From positions 1,245,501 to 1,309,500 of the forward strand of contig NZ_CP014167.1 of the NCBI RefSeq assembly GCF_001685395.1: a stretch of 64,000 nt of DNA, written 5' to 3'. The stretch's first letter is position 1. Every line of letters starts with the position of its first letter. The notes under the pieces were generated by a model. It had not been told where the DNA came from. It did not search any database and saw only the letters and a program-made list of their open reading frames with translations. The position numbers were made by a program, and so were the translations under genes. Positions 1 through 9,593 of the stretch are shown piece after piece. The stretch is from Paenibacillus yonginensis (GTDB lineage Bacteria > Bacillota > Bacilli > Paenibacillales > Paenibacillaceae).

Positions 1-429
1 GGCATCGTAGTCATTCTCTTTGGTTTTTATCAAACCGGTGTGGTCCAACTTCCTTTTCTGGAGCGGGAGAAAAAAATCCAGGCCGATTTGCAAAAGACGC
101 GCGGATGGGCGGGAGCCTACATGCTAGGCTTTACGTTCAGCTTTGGCTGGACGCCTTGCATCGGGCCGGTACTGGCTGCGGTGATCAGCTTGTCCGCCAG
201 CGGAGGGTCCTGGCTGCCCGGAGTAACCTATATGGGGATTTATGCCTTGGGTCTGGCCGTTCCTTTCCTGATCCTGTCGTTGTTCTCCAGTCTGCTGCTG
301 ACCCGGATACGCGCGGTTTATAAGCATATGAACAAACTGAAGATCCTGTCCGGGGTTGTTTTGATGATTATGGGACTGCTGCTGGTAACGAACAAGCTGA
401 ATGCGATTACCGCTTATTTTCAATTTTAG
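1..429 (+). CDS. ccdA: CcdA-like cytochrome c biogenesis / thiol-disulfide transmembrane protein (5' partial)
   Basis: The open frame runs in from before the window, so the N-terminus is missing; the GTG at 40 is internal. The visible 142 residues hold several hydrophobic segments and the family motif around Trp-Thr-Pro-Cys-Ile-Gly-Pro. CcdA/DsbD-beta proteins pass electrons from cytoplasmic thioredoxin across the membrane to extracytoplasmic thiol proteins. The gene is followed after 15 bp by a membrane-tethered thioredoxin-like protein and then by an extracytoplasmic MsrAB, so its likely job is to supply reducing power to methionine-sulfoxide repair outside the membrane. The partner assignment is inferred from gene order. 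Confidence 0.88.
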   Translation, partial: GIVVILFGFYQTGVVQLPFLEREKKIQADLQKTRGWAGAYMLGFTFSFGWTPCIGPVLAAVISLSASGGSWLPGVTYMGIYALGLAVPFLILSLFSSLLLTRIRAVYKHMNKLKILSGVVLMIMGLLLVTNKLNAITAYFQF

Positions 430-444
430 AAGGAGTGAAGACAG

Positions 445-1020
445 ATGAACGGCAAACGGAAGAGATGGATATGGGGAGCGGCGGCAGCGGCGGCATTAAT
501 CCTTGTGGCCCTGGGCAGCCAGAGCTTGGGTAAGCCGGGAGGAATCTCCCTGAACCGGTCGGTGAGCGCTGCGGAGACGAGCGGCCAAACGGTGAATCAA
601 GGACGGCCCGCCCCCAATTTTAATCTAAAGGATACAAAAGGCAACGCCGTGTCTCTGGCCGATTTTAAGGGCGAGAAGGTTTATGTGAAATTCTGGGCCT
701 CCTGGTGTCCGATCTGCCTGGCCGGTTTGGATGAAATCAACCAGCTGTCGGGCCAGCAGCATGATTACAAAGTGCTGACCATCGTCAGTCCCGGCTATAA
801 CGGGGAGCAGTCTGAAGCCGATTTTGTCAGCTGGTTCTCCAAACGGGGATACGACAACATGGAGGTGCTGCTGGACGAAGGCGGCTCTTTAGCCAAACAA
901 TTTGGCGTCCGCGGTTATCCAACTTCCTTTTACATCGGTTCAGACGGCGTGCTTGCTAAAAGTGTTCCGGGACATAACCCGAACGACCTGATTGCCCAAA
1001 CGATTGATTCCATTCACTAA
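445..1020 (+). CDS. Membrane-anchored thioredoxin-like (TlpA/redoxin) protein
   Basis: A 191-residue protein. An N-terminal hydrophobic stretch (about residues 8-26, Ala-rich) acts as an uncleaved anchor or signal peptide. A redoxin/TlpA domain follows from about residue 53, with the active site Trp-Cys-Pro-Ile-Cys (Cys88 and Cys91) and a cis-Pro region (Gly-Tyr-Pro-Thr-Ser). The ribosome site GAAGGAG precedes the ATG. In streptococci and fusobacteria such thioredoxins shuttle electrons from CcdA to secreted MsrAB, and the gene order here (ccdA, this gene, msrAB) is the same. It should therefore reduce the MsrAB disulfides at the outer face of the membrane. ResA-like cytochrome c maturation is the alternative, but no cytochrome genes are nearby. 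Confidence 0.9.
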   Translation: MNGKRKRWIWGAAAAAALILVALGSQSLGKPGGISLNRSVSAAETSGQTVNQGRPAPNFNLKDTKGNAVSLADFKGEKVYVKFWASWCPICLAGLDEINQLSGQQHDYKVLTIVSPGYNGEQSEADFVSWFSKRGYDNMEVLLDEGGSLAKQFGVRGYPTSFYIGSDGVLAKSVPGHNPNDLIAQTIDSIH

Positions 1021-1070
1021 TGGACTGTTAATGGGTCGAGATGAACTATAAATGTTGAAGGAGGATTACG

Positions 1071-2222
1071 ATGAAACGAATGAGGCTGGGTTTTGGTTTG
1101 GCAAGTGCTTTGTTTCTGATCATGGCGATTACGGCTTGTTCCCCTTATAATCAAATTAACGGGGCTGCTGAAAGCGTTGCGGCTGCGGCCGGAAGCGCTT
1201 TTGAAAGCAGTCCCCGGGTGACGACGGTTTCGCTGCCTAACCCGAACAAGGATGTGGACTATTCCCACAGCGAGCTGCGTCAAATCTATTTGGCCGGCGG
1301 CTGCTTCTGGGGAGTGGAGGCTTATATTTCTCGGATTTACGGCGTAAGCGATGCTGTCAATGGTTATGCCAACGGTACGGGGGAGAATCCGACCTATGAG
1401 GATGTGGTGAGAGGGGACCGCGGATTTGCGGAAACTGTCAAAGTCACGTATGACCCGTCCCGTGTATCGCTAAAAATGCTGCTGGAGGATTACTTTAAAG
1501 TTATTGACCCTACCAGCGTGAATAAACAGGGCAACGACCGCGGCGTCAATTACCGCACGGGTGTTTATTATGAAGATCAACAGGATCTGCCGGTTATTCA
1601 AGAGGTTGTTGCTGCTGAGCAAGCCAAATACGACAAGAAGATTGTGACAGAGGTTCTGCCGCTGAGCAATTTCTATATGGCGGAGGAATACCATCAGGAC
1701 TATTTGGAGAAACATCCTGACGGCTACTGTCATATCGACCTCGGAATCCTGAAAGATCAAAAGGTAGAGATCGATCCCGCCAAGTATCCAAGACCAAGCA
1801 ACGAGGAATTGAAGCAAAAGCTGACGAAGGAGCAATATCAGGTAGCGGTGCTGGGAGATACGGAACACGCTTTCTCCAATGCTTATTGGGATAACTACGA
1901 TCCCGGTATTTACGTGGATGTTGTGACCGGGGAGCCGCTGTTCTCCAGTGCCGACAAATACGATTCGGGCTGCGGCTGGCCGAGCTTCACGAAACCGATC
2001 ATTCCGGAGGTTGTGAATTATAAGGAAGATACCAGCTTTGGTCTGGTCCGCACAGAAGTAAGAAGCCGCGCGGGAAATACCCATCTGGGTCACGTCTTTG
2101 ACGACGGACCTGCGGATAAAGGCGGCAAGAGATACTGCATCGACAGCGCGTCGATCCGTTTCGTGCCTGAAGCTGATATGGATAAAGAGGGATACGGCGA
2201 TTTGATTAGCCTTGTAAAATGA
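1071..2222 (+). CDS. msrAB: MsrA-MsrB fusion lipoprotein (peptide methionine sulfoxide reductase)
   Basis: A 383-residue fusion with a lipoprotein signal peptide whose lipobox ends Ile-Thr-Ala-Cys (Cys23), so it should be tethered outside the membrane. The MsrA domain starts near residue 72 with Gly-Gly-Cys-Phe-Trp-Gly (catalytic Cys78) and reduces S-methionine sulfoxide. The MsrB domain (about 235-380) has the Cys-Gly-Trp-Pro-Ser-Phe motif and the catalytic Arg-Tyr-Cys-Ile-Asp motif (Cys356) and reduces the R isomer. The two CxxC pairs of zinc-type MsrB are absent, so this is the zinc-free form. The ATG at 1071 has a strong GAAGGAGG site. The gene lies downstream of its probable electron donors and 21 bp before a two-component system. 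Confidence 0.95.
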   Translation: MKRMRLGFGLASALFLIMAITACSPYNQINGAAESVAAAAGSAFESSPRVTTVSLPNPNKDVDYSHSELRQIYLAGGCFWGVEAYISRIYGVSDAVNGYANGTGENPTYEDVVRGDRGFAETVKVTYDPSRVSLKMLLEDYFKVIDPTSVNKQGNDRGVNYRTGVYYEDQQDLPVIQEVVAAEQAKYDKKIVTEVLPLSNFYMAEEYHQDYLEKHPDGYCHIDLGILKDQKVEIDPAKYPRPSNEELKQKLTKEQYQVAVLGDTEHAFSNAYWDNYDPGIYVDVVTGEPLFSSADKYDSGCGWPSFTKPIIPEVVNYKEDTSFGLVRTEVRSRAGNTHLGHVFDDGPADKGGKRYCIDSASIRFVPEADMDKEGYGDLISLVK

Positions 2223-2243
2223 AGTTAAGGAGTCTGCTGGGGC

Positions 2244-3023
2244 ATGTACAAACTGCTGATCGTGGAGGATGAAGAACTCATCCGGAGCGGAATTAAACGT
2301 TTTGTCCCGTTCGAGGAATTAAACATTGCCGAGATTTATGAGGCGGAGAACGGGGAGGAGGGGCTGGTTATTTTTCAGGAGCGCAAGCCCGATCTTGTGC
2401 TCCTTGACATTAATATGCCCCGGATGAACGGATTGGATTTTGCCGCAAAAATCAAAGAATGGAAACCCGGGGTCAAGATCGCGATCATTACCGGGTACGA
2501 TTATTATGATTATGCGGTAGCCGCGCTGAAATTGGGCGTTGATGACTATGTGCTTAAGCCGGTATCGCGTGGCGATGTTTTTGAAGTGTTAGGCAAATTG
2601 GTGCAGAAATTCAAAGATGAAGTACAGCAGGCGGAAGTTCTGGCCCTGCTGAAGGAACTCCAATCAAACGGCAGCCAGCAGGAGGAAGCAGAAACGGGCG
2701 GCGAGAAGAAGCTGATCGCGCAAGTGATAGGAGAGCATTTGGCTAACCCGGAGTTTTCATTAACGATGCTGGCTGAACAGATCGGGTACAGCCCGGGGTA
2801 TATGAGTACGCTGTTTAAAAGACTTTATAATGTATCTTTTCAGGATTATATGGCCCATGAGAGGCTGGAGCGCGCCAAGCTCCAGCTTTTGACTTCAAAC
2901 AAAAAAATTTACGAAATCTCCGAGGAGGTTGGCTTTGACAATCCCAACTATTTCAGCTCCTCGTTCAAGAAGAAATTCGGCATGTCGCCGCTTCAATATC
3001 GCGAAAGGATTAAAGAAGGATGA
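2244..3023 (+). CDS. YesN-type response regulator, receiver + AraC HTH
   Basis: A 259-residue DNA-binding response regulator. The receiver domain (about 1-120) has the acidic pair after Ile-Val-Glu-Asp-Glu, phospho-acceptor Asp55 in Leu-Leu-Asp-Ile-Asn-Met-Pro, and Lys in Val-Leu-Lys-Pro-Val. A short linker leads to two AraC-type helix-turn-helix motifs (about 155-255, ending in the usual Phe-Lys-Lys-Lys-Phe-Gly-Met-Ser-Pro pattern). It lacks the long middle region found in many YesN proteins. Its stop overlaps the histidine kinase start by 4 bp, so the two are translationally coupled. Position directly after msrAB suggests that it regulates this repair operon in response to oxidative damage; that target is an inference. 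Confidence 0.93.
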   Translation: MYKLLIVEDEELIRSGIKRFVPFEELNIAEIYEAENGEEGLVIFQERKPDLVLLDINMPRMNGLDFAAKIKEWKPGVKIAIITGYDYYDYAVAALKLGVDDYVLKPVSRGDVFEVLGKLVQKFKDEVQQAEVLALLKELQSNGSQQEEAETGGEKKLIAQVIGEHLANPEFSLTMLAEQIGYSPGYMSTLFKRLYNVSFQDYMAHERLERAKLQLLTSNKKIYEISEEVGFDNPNYFSSSFKKKFGMSPLQYRERIKEG

Positions 3024-4753
3024 GGCTGTTCGTTCGCTCGCTTCAATTTCGTATCTCCTGGATTTATATCCTGATCAGCATTCTTGGCATAGGAGTTACC
3101 GGTTCCGTGCTGTATGCAGGTATTTCTCGCGTTGTACTGCAGGAATCGGTAGACTCCAGCCAAATGGCTATTTCCAAGGGCGGGACCTATATCGTCATGT
3201 ATCTCGACCGTTTGGAGGTGCTTGCCAAGACGCTGGCTGATAACCCGCAAACCAAGCGTACCTTGGCTTCCAAGGACAAAACCGGTGAGCAGGATGTGCT
3301 CATTTCCATCGACAATGTTAGGAAGACGGACCCTTTTATCAAATCGATTATTGTCATTGGCAAAGACGGCTATGTGCTGTCCAACGAAAAAAGTTTGAAT
3401 ATGACACGTTCATCCAATATGATGAAAGAGCCATGGTATGCAGCAGCCGTTCACAGCAGGGTTCCTGCTTTGACTTCCGCACGGATGCAGAATTTTTCGA
3501 TGAACAAAACGGATTGGGTAATCTCGATGAGCCAGGAAATCCGTGATGACTCAGGTCGAAATCTGGGCGTTGTTCTGCTGGACGTGGAATACAAAGGGTT
3601 TGAAGATTATCTGAACAAGCTGAATCTGGGAAACGAAGGTTATGTCTATATTCTGAACGATCAGAATGAAGTGGTCTATAACAAGGATGTCTCCTATTAT
3701 ACCGATCCTGCCAAACGTCAGCGGTTAATTGCTTTGAAAGAGGGTCCCCAGGGTTACGATAAAGAACAAAACAGGCTTGTTTATCAAACCAGGCTGGAAG
3801 GGACGGACTGGACTCTGGTAGGCGTGAGCTCCTTGGACGGACTTCGGCAGGTCCGAGTTCAGCTGCAGCGGACTTTTCTGATGATAGCTGCTGCTCTGCT
3901 GGTATTGATTCTCCTTACATCCCCTTGGATTGCCAAGGGAATTACTCGTCCTGTCCGGAGACTGGAGTCCGCCATGCAGCAGGTGCAGGGAGGGCTTCTG
4001 GCGATCCGTGTTCCCGAAACGGGAGTCACGGAAGTACAGGGGCTGGCCCGCCATTTCAACGTGATGGTCCAGGAAATCAGGCAGCTGCTGAAGGATAAGG
4101 AAGCTAAAGAGCAGGCATTGCGGCTTCATGAACTGAGCGTCCTGCACAGTCAAATCAATCCGCATTTTCTTTATAATACGCTGGACACAATCGTCTGGAT
4201 GGCTGAATTTCAGGACATGGACAGAGTCATTGCTACAACTAAAGCCTTGGCGGAATTTTTTCAATTGTCCTTGAGCGGGGGCAGTGAATTTACCACCATC
4301 GAGAAAGAGCTGGCCCATGTCTCGCAGTATCTGTTCATTCAGAAGGAACGATACGGAGACAAGCTTTCCTATGAGATCAGCAGTGACTCCTCGGTGAAAG
4401 AAATCACAATCCCTAAACTTATTCTTCAGCCCTTGGCAGAAAATGCGTTATACCATGGGATCAGGGAAAAGAGCGGCCCTGGTCAGATAGAAATCCGGTG
4501 CGGGAAGACGGAAGATGGAAGAATCGAATTCATCGTCAAGGACGACGGAGCGGGATTCGATCCGGCCCGGCTTGGACAGATTTCCGGAAGCTCCAGGCTG
4601 GGCGGCGTTGGCATCCGAAATGTGGATGAACGCTTGAAGCTTTATTATGGTCCCCATTATGGCATTGAATTGCATTCCTCTCCAGGGAAGGGGACAGAAG
4701 TTACCATAAGTATCCCAGATCCGCAAAATAAGAAAGGAGAACTAGAATTATGA
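3020..4753 (+). CDS. YesM-type sensor histidine kinase
   Basis: A 577-residue kinase. TM1 lies at about residues 12-34, followed by an extracytoplasmic dCache-like sensor (about 35-285), TM2 (about 288-308), HAMP, a His_kinase domain with the Gln-Ile-Asn-Pro-His-Phe-Leu-Tyr-Asn motif (phospho-acceptor near His382) and a C-terminal HATPase with Asn-Ala-Leu and Asp-Asp-Gly-Ala-Gly-Phe boxes. The gene overlaps the upstream response regulator and the downstream chemoreceptor by 4 bp each. The sensor carries six Met between residues 128 and 170, which is notable in an operon for methionine-sulfoxide repair. The family commonly senses sugars or cell-envelope cues; sensing of oxidants here is inferred from neighbours. 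Confidence 0.93.
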   Translation: MRLFVRSLQFRISWIYILISILGIGVTGSVLYAGISRVVLQESVDSSQMAISKGGTYIVMYLDRLEVLAKTLADNPQTKRTLASKDKTGEQDVLISIDNVRKTDPFIKSIIVIGKDGYVLSNEKSLNMTRSSNMMKEPWYAAAVHSRVPALTSARMQNFSMNKTDWVISMSQEIRDDSGRNLGVVLLDVEYKGFEDYLNKLNLGNEGYVYILNDQNEVVYNKDVSYYTDPAKRQRLIALKEGPQGYDKEQNRLVYQTRLEGTDWTLVGVSSLDGLRQVRVQLQRTFLMIAAALLVLILLTSPWIAKGITRPVRRLESAMQQVQGGLLAIRVPETGVTEVQGLARHFNVMVQEIRQLLKDKEAKEQALRLHELSVLHSQINPHFLYNTLDTIVWMAEFQDMDRVIATTKALAEFFQLSLSGGSEFTTIEKELAHVSQYLFIQKERYGDKLSYEISSDSSVKEITIPKLILQPLAENALYHGIREKSGPGQIEIRCGKTEDGRIEFIVKDDGAGFDPARLGQISGSSRLGGVGIRNVDERLKLYYGPHYGIELHSSPGKGTEVTISIPDPQNKKGELEL

Positions 4754-6441
4754 ACGTGAAATCGATTTCTACAACTTTAGATAGCTCTTCTGCCTTGAAC
4801 CGTGTCAAGCTTCCTTTCTGGAGTCTTCCGCGAAAGATTTTATTGATCCTGTTGGCCATGTTTATTGTCATGGTTGCTGTTCTGAGCACGGTGGTCCACC
4901 GCCAGGACCGGGCGCTTATTATGGATCAAAGCCTGGAGCGTGCCGAAACGATTATCCGTACTCTGGACGCGTTAATCAGCGACAGCAGCCAGGTTGATAT
5001 GCTCCAGCCGTATATTCTGGAACAGCTTAAAATGCAGCCCGATATTCGAACGATGTCCATCTATGAAGCAGCAGAAGACGGCAAGGTGATTGCGGCTAAG
5101 GAGCAAGCCATGCTGGGCACTCCGATTTCACCTGAAATTCTGAATGCTGCAACAGCAGATCAGCAAATCCAGAATTACCATTCAAAAGAATTGGAACTTA
5201 TAGCCCCAATACATATTGGCAGTATGCCGGCATATGTCATCCAAGTTCTCTTTTCTTTAGAAAAAGAGTTCAAATCCGCTAATGATTTGTTGGTGGACAC
5301 CATCGTAACAGGTCTTGTAGTGCTGGCTATTTTCGGCCTCTTATTGTTCCTTCTGGTTAAACAGATGGTATCCAATCCGATTCGCCAGGTTATGGTCGTG
5401 GCCCAGGAGATCTCCGAAGGAAATCTGCTGGCTGAAATACCGGACACCCGCAGGAAAGACGAAATCGGCATGCTGTTCCAAACCTTTACGAAAATGACGG
5501 ACAGTCTCCGTTATTTGATCGGAAACGTTCGTTTTGGAACCTCACAGGTCAGCTTGGCGGTGAATCGCCTGGTTGAGAGAGCAGAGACAACCGAAACAGC
5601 TGCGCTTGAAATCTCCGCTAACGTCAAGGAGCTTTCTGCCGGCAGCGATATGCAGCTGGGATTAGCGGAAGACAATGCAGAAGCTATGGAGGAAATGGCG
5701 TCCGGAGTGCTGCGGATTGCCGACTCCTCGCTGCGGGTGGCCGATACAAGCGAAGAGGCAAGCCGGCTGGCCCATAGAGGGGACGAGTCGCTGCAGCACA
5801 ATGTGGAGCAGATGAAACGGATTGGACAAACGGTACAAATGCTGAACCAGGCGCTCCATTCCCTGACTGGCAAAACGCAGAAAATCGAAGAAATCGTGCA
5901 GTTAATCAATGAAATATCCGCTCAAACCAACCTGCTGGCCTTAAATGCGGCAATAGAAGCCGCAAGAGCAGGCGATGCGGGCAGAGGGTTCGGGGTGGTA
6001 GCCGATGAAATTCGCAAGCTGGCTGAACAAACCGAGAACTCGACTCATGAAATCTCCGGGCTGGTTCAATCGATCCGGGACGATTCCGTATCATCCCTGA
6101 ATTCGATGGAAGCCGTAAACGGCGAGGTAGGAGACGGAATTAAGCTGACGGAAGAAGCCGGTGTAATTTTTAAACATATTTTAGAGAAAATTGAAGAGGT
6201 CACGGCCCACATTCAGGAAGTTTCTTCAGCTTCCCAGCAGATTTCCGCCGGAACTGAAGAGACGGCAGCCGCTACCTCCGAAACCTCCAGAATTGCCCGC
6301 GCTGCTTCCGAGAAAGCCCATGTGTCCTCGGACAATGTAGCGGACCAGCTGAACCAAATTAATGAGATCAAGAAATTAACCGACCAAGTTAAAATGCTTA
6401 TGAATAATTTGCGAGAATCAGAGTCTGCATTTAAAATTTGA
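4750..6441 (+). CDS. Methyl-accepting chemotaxis protein
   Basis: A 563-residue chemoreceptor. A basic cytoplasmic N-terminus of about 30 residues precedes TM1 (about 33-52). A small extracytoplasmic sensor follows (about 53-175), then TM2 (about 180-202), HAMP, and a long coiled-coil signalling domain with the conserved hairpin tip [16 protein letters not shown]. The ATG overlaps the kinase stop by 4 bp and has an AAAGGAG site, so it is the last gene of the msrAB operon. MCPs signal through CheA/CheW to the flagellar motor. The coupling to a methionine-repair operon suggests taxis related to oxidants or to the same ligand as the kinase; this is inference. Confidence 0.94.
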   Translation: MNVKSISTTLDSSSALNRVKLPFWSLPRKILLILLAMFIVMVAVLSTVVHRQDRALIMDQSLERAETIIRTLDALISDSSQVDMLQPYILEQLKMQPDIRTMSIYEAAEDGKVIAAKEQAMLGTPISPEILNAATADQQIQNYHSKELELIAPIHIGSMPAYVIQVLFSLEKEFKSANDLLVDTIVTGLVVLAIFGLLLFLLVKQMVSNPIRQVMVVAQEISEGNLLAEIPDTRRKDEIGMLFQTFTKMTDSLRYLIGNVRFGTSQVSLAVNRLVERAETTETAALEISANVKELSAGSDMQLGLAEDNAEAMEEMASGVLRIADSSLRVADTSEEASRLAHRGDESLQHNVEQMKRIGQTVQMLNQALHSLTGKTQKIEEIVQLINEISAQTNLLALNAAIEAARAGDAGRGFGVVADEIRKLAEQTENSTHEISGLVQSIRDDSVSSLNSMEAVNGEVGDGIKLTEEAGVIFKHILEKIEEVTAHIQEVSSASQQISAGTEETAAATSETSRIARAASEKAHVSSDNVADQLNQINEIKKLTDQVKMLMNNLRESESAFKI

Positions 6442-6455
6442 TGCAGCTTCTGCGG

Positions 6456-6502
6456 CCTGCGGAATCCCGAAACGTTTGGGGACTTCCACAGGTCTTTTTT
6501 TA
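6456..6502 (+). terminator. Intrinsic terminator of the msrAB-MCP operon
   Basis: A long imperfect stem starts 15 bp after the MCP stop: CCTG, GGAA and CCC pair in order with GGG, TTCC and CAGG, with small bulges, followed directly by a run of seven T. This marks the end of the operon. Confidence 0.8.
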
Positions 6503-6609
6503 TTTCGTTATTAGCTTTCCGAGATCTGGTTAAAAATAAAGAAGGATGAGAATCTTAACTCTTTAGGTTGTCAGATTCCGGAGCTCGCGGCTAGAAGGAG
6601 GCGAAAGAC

Positions 6610-8298
6610 ATGAAGGAGCGATGGTGGAAAGAAAGTGTAGTTTATCAGATTTATCCGGTCAGCTTTCGGGATACCAACGGCGACGGCATTGGCGATCTGC
6701 GCGGCATCACGTCCAAATTGGACTATTTGAAGGACCTTGGCGTCGATGTGATCTGGGTATGCCCGATTTATAAATCGCCCAATCATGATAATGGCTACGA
6801 TATAAGCGATTATTGTGACATTATGAAAGAGTTTGGCACTATGGAGGATTTCGACCGGATGCTGCGTGAAATTCATGCCCGCGGCATGAAACTTATGATG
6901 GATCTGGTCTTGAATCATACCTCCGACGAACATCCGTGGTTTCTGGAATCCGCTTCCTCCACAGATAATGCGAAACGGGATTATTATATTTGGCGCAAAG
7001 GCAAAAATGATGGGCCGCCAAACAACTGGGAGTCTTATTTCAGCGGCTCGGTGTGGGAATATGACGACAAGACGGATGAATATTACCTTCATCTCTACTC
7101 GAAACACCAGCCGGATCTCAATTGGGAGAATCAGACCGTAATCGACGAGCTGCACAATATGGTGCATTGGTGGCTGAAAAAAGGGGTGGACGGCTTCCGG
7201 TTTGATGCGATTGCCCATATCGTCAAAGCGCAAGGTTTCCCAGACGCCTTTAATCCGTATAACACCAAAACCGTACGGGCGTACGAGCTTTTTTCCAATT
7301 TGGAGAAAGTACACACGCTGCTTCAGAACCTGAATGATAAGGTGCTCTATTTCTACGATATTATGACGGTTGGCGAAACTTCAGGTCTTGGGCCGGAACA
7401 GGCGCTCGATTATGTGGGGGATACACGGCGGGAGCTCAATATGGTTTTTCAGTTTGAACATATGTTTCTGGACGCCATGTCGGCCGGAAGCGGGAAATGG
7501 GATTATAAACCCTGGAACCTGCTGGATTTGAAGAAAGTCATGAGTCTTTGGCAGACGGTTCTTCATAATAAGGGCTGGAATGCCAACTATCTGAATAATC
7601 ACGATCAGCCCAGATCGGTAAGCCGTTTTGGCAATGACGGGGAATTTCGGGTGGAATCGGCCAAAATGCTGGCGACGTTTATCCATACGCTTGAAGGTAC
7701 GCCTTACATTTACCAGGGGGAAGAGATCGGCATGACGAATGCTGATTTCACCTCCATTGAGGATTACAGGGATGTGGAGACCCTCAACTTCTATCAGGAA
7801 CAGCAGCTGGAGGGCATACCTGAAGAGGAACTGCTGCAGAAGATCAAACGAAAAAGCCGCGATAATGCAAGAACGCCGATGCAGTGGGATGACAGCGAAC
7901 ATGGCGGCTTCACGACCGGGACACCTTGGATCAAGGTGAACGGCAATTATAAGGAGATCAACGTAGCCAAGGCCGTTAAGGACCCGGATTCCATTTACCA
8001 TTATTACCGCAAGCTGATTGCTTTGCGCAAGGAGCATAAAGTGATCGTTTATGGCGAATACAGACTTTTGCTGCCGCTGCATCCGGAGATTTACGCTTAT
8101 ACCCGGACGCTGGAGGAGGATGGACTGCTGGTGCTGCTGAACTTCTTTGACGGAGAGCCAGTGTGTGAACTGCCAGGCGATATCCGGGGTAAGCAGCTGG
8201 AGCTGCTGATATCCAATTACCAGCCGCAGCCGGGAGAGTCTATCGATAAGCTGAGGCTCCGTCCCTATGAAGCCCGAGTCTATAAGTTTAAAGTATGA
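6610..8298 (+). CDS. GH13 alpha-glucosidase (oligo-1,6-glucosidase type)
   Basis: A 562-residue cytoplasmic GH13 enzyme, close to the usual length of oligo-1,6-glucosidase and trehalose-6-phosphate hydrolase. The catalytic triad is visible: nucleophile Asp199 in Gly-Phe-Arg-Phe-Asp-Ala, acid/base Glu256 in Val-Gly-Glu-Thr, and Asp332 in Asn-Asn-His-Asp-Gln. The start region (Trp-Trp-Lys-Glu-Ser-Val-Val-Tyr-Gln-Ile-Tyr-Pro) is typical. It should hydrolyse alpha-1,6 or alpha-1,4 bonds of short imported glucans. No PTS transporter or TreR regulator is adjacent, which favours oligo-glucosidase over TreA. A strong GAAGGAGG site precedes the ATG. The stop overlaps the earliest possible start of the next gene by 4 bp. 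Confidence 0.92.
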   Translation: MKERWWKESVVYQIYPVSFRDTNGDGIGDLRGITSKLDYLKDLGVDVIWVCPIYKSPNHDNGYDISDYCDIMKEFGTMEDFDRMLREIHARGMKLMMDLVLNHTSDEHPWFLESASSTDNAKRDYYIWRKGKNDGPPNNWESYFSGSVWEYDDKTDEYYLHLYSKHQPDLNWENQTVIDELHNMVHWWLKKGVDGFRFDAIAHIVKAQGFPDAFNPYNTKTVRAYELFSNLEKVHTLLQNLNDKVLYFYDIMTVGETSGLGPEQALDYVGDTRRELNMVFQFEHMFLDAMSAGSGKWDYKPWNLLDLKKVMSLWQTVLHNKGWNANYLNNHDQPRSVSRFGNDGEFRVESAKMLATFIHTLEGTPYIYQGEEIGMTNADFTSIEDYRDVETLNFYQEQQLEGIPEEELLQKIKRKSRDNARTPMQWDDSEHGGFTTGTPWIKVNGNYKEINVAKAVKDPDSIYHYYRKLIALRKEHKVIVYGEYRLLLPLHPEIYAYTRTLEEDGLLVLLNFFDGEPVCELPGDIRGKQLELLISNYQPQPGESIDKLRLRPYEARVYKFKV

Positions 8299-8336
8299 GG
8301 ATGGAAATGAATGCCGGATACAGGAGCGAGGGAGAA

Positions 8337-9260
8337 ATGATGTATGATTGCTTGATCATAGGAGGAGGTATGGCAGGGCTGCAGGCGGCCATCCAGCTAG
8401 GCCGCTATTCCGTCCATCGGATTCTTGTGGTAGATGCGGGAAAAGGCCGCTCTACGTTGTGCCGGGAGTATCACAACCTGCTTGGTTTCCCGGACGGGAT
8501 TTCCGGCGAGGAGCTGCGGAGCAGGGGCAGACGGCAGGCCGAGTCATTTGGGGTTGAGTTTGCGGAAGATCGGATTGTGCAGGCCGAGAAGGCCGGGGAA
8601 GGCTTCCGGTTCACCGGGGCTGCAGGCCGCCGCTATGAATCCCGTACCGTACTGCTGGCCACCGGTCTGTTGGACCGTTATCCGGACATTCCTGGGCTGG
8701 AGACAACCTTCGGGCGCAGCGTCTATGTGTGCCCGGATTGTGACGGCTATGAAATTCAGGATCGGGACACGCTGGTTATCGGATCGGGCAATCCAGGCGC
8801 CGACATGGCGCTGCTCATGGCTGAACGGGCCAGAAGCCTGATCTACATTAATCATGAGAAAACCCATGTGGATGAGGAGAAACACCGTCTGATGCATCAA
8901 GCCGGTATTCGTTACATGGAGCAGGAAGTGACCGAGATTATTCATGAAAATGATGGATACATCCAGGGCGCCATGCTGGAAGACGGCTCCTTGGTGGAGG
9001 CCGAGCGGGGGTTCATCGCTTTTGGCGGCAACCATGTCCATTCGGAGTTGGCAGAGCAGCTTGGGGTTGAACTCCATCACAATCGGCACGTGGAGGCGAA
9101 TCCCCGTTCCAAAATGACGAATGTGGAACACGTGTGGGCTGCCGGCGATCTTGGCGTCCATTCCGAGCTCGTTACGGCAGCCATGGGAGACGGGGCTATT
9201 GCGGCGGTCTGGATCAACAAAACGCTTCGCAAGCTGAAGCAGGAACAAACAGGCAGCTGA
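8337..9260 (+). CDS. Thioredoxin-reductase-like NAD(P)/FAD oxidoreductase
   Basis: A pyridine-nucleotide-disulfide oxidoreductase of the TrxB fold. It begins with the FAD-binding Ile-Gly-Gly-Gly-Met-Ala-Gly motif, carries a redox-type Cys132-Pro-Asp-Cys135, an NADPH-binding Gly-Ser-Gly-Asn-Pro-Gly motif, and the C-terminal FAD motif Ala-Ala-Gly-Asp-Leu. The Cys motif replaces the Cys-Ala-Thr-Cys of true thioredoxin reductase, so the partner may not be thioredoxin. The ATG at 8337 is preferred because GAGCGAGGGAG precedes it and the Rossmann motif starts at once. An ATG at 8295 overlaps the glucosidase stop (ATGA) but lacks a ribosome site. Cotranscribed with the glucosidase; the functional link is unclear. 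Confidence 0.85.
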   Translation: MMYDCLIIGGGMAGLQAAIQLGRYSVHRILVVDAGKGRSTLCREYHNLLGFPDGISGEELRSRGRRQAESFGVEFAEDRIVQAEKAGEGFRFTGAAGRRYESRTVLLATGLLDRYPDIPGLETTFGRSVYVCPDCDGYEIQDRDTLVIGSGNPGADMALLMAERARSLIYINHEKTHVDEEKHRLMHQAGIRYMEQEVTEIIHENDGYIQGAMLEDGSLVEAERGFIAFGGNHVHSELAEQLGVELHHNRHVEANPRSKMTNVEHVWAAGDLGVHSELVTAAMGDGAIAAVWINKTLRKLKQEQTGS

Positions 9261-9290
9261 AGGGAGAAACGCCCCATAGAAAATATACAA

Positions 9291-9330
9291 AAAGCCGGAA
9301 ACCGCAAGCACTGCGGTCCGGCTTTTGTTT
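9291..9330 (+). terminator. Intrinsic terminator after the FAD oxidoreductase
   Basis: AAAGCCGGA pairs with TCCGGCTTT and an inner CCGCA pairs with TGCGG, followed by a T-rich tail. It closes the glucosidase-oxidoreductase operon. An A-run upstream could make it work on the minus strand as well, for the small gene at 9405-9593. Confidence 0.85.
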
Positions 9331-9404
9331 ATAGCAGACTGGTTATCTCGGTTATCGATGAATATCAACTTCAGCCTCGGACCATTAACCTCAGGGTCCG
9401 CCGA

Positions 9405-9593
9405 TCAGGTTCTGCGGTTCTCTACGCTTTTCATCCGGTTCTGGTCATCATCCTGACGATCGGTACTGAACTCTTGTCCGGCCTCCACTTCTCCGTCTTC
9501 TGAGACGGCCCTGGCAAAGTTGGCAAATTCCTGTTTCTGCTGAATCAATTCCTGCTTGTGCTTGAGCAACTCATTCGGATCTTGAGTAGTCAT
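9405..9593 (-). CDS. Small acidic/glutamine-rich hypothetical protein
   Basis: A 62-residue protein on the minus strand. A near-perfect AAAGGAGGAG ribosome site lies 6 bp before the ATG, which is the main reason to accept it. The sequence is hydrophilic, rich in Gln, Glu, Asp and Lys, with a predicted helix at about residues 7-30 and no membrane segment or Cys. It reads convergently with the FAD oxidoreductase and could share that gene's bidirectional terminator. I do not recognise the family. Small proteins of this kind in Bacillales are often sporulation- or stress-linked, but nothing here shows that. Confidence 0.6.
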   Translation of the reverse strand: MTTQDPNELLKHKQELIQQKQEFANFARAVSEDGEVEAGQEFSTDRQDDDQNRMKSVENRRT

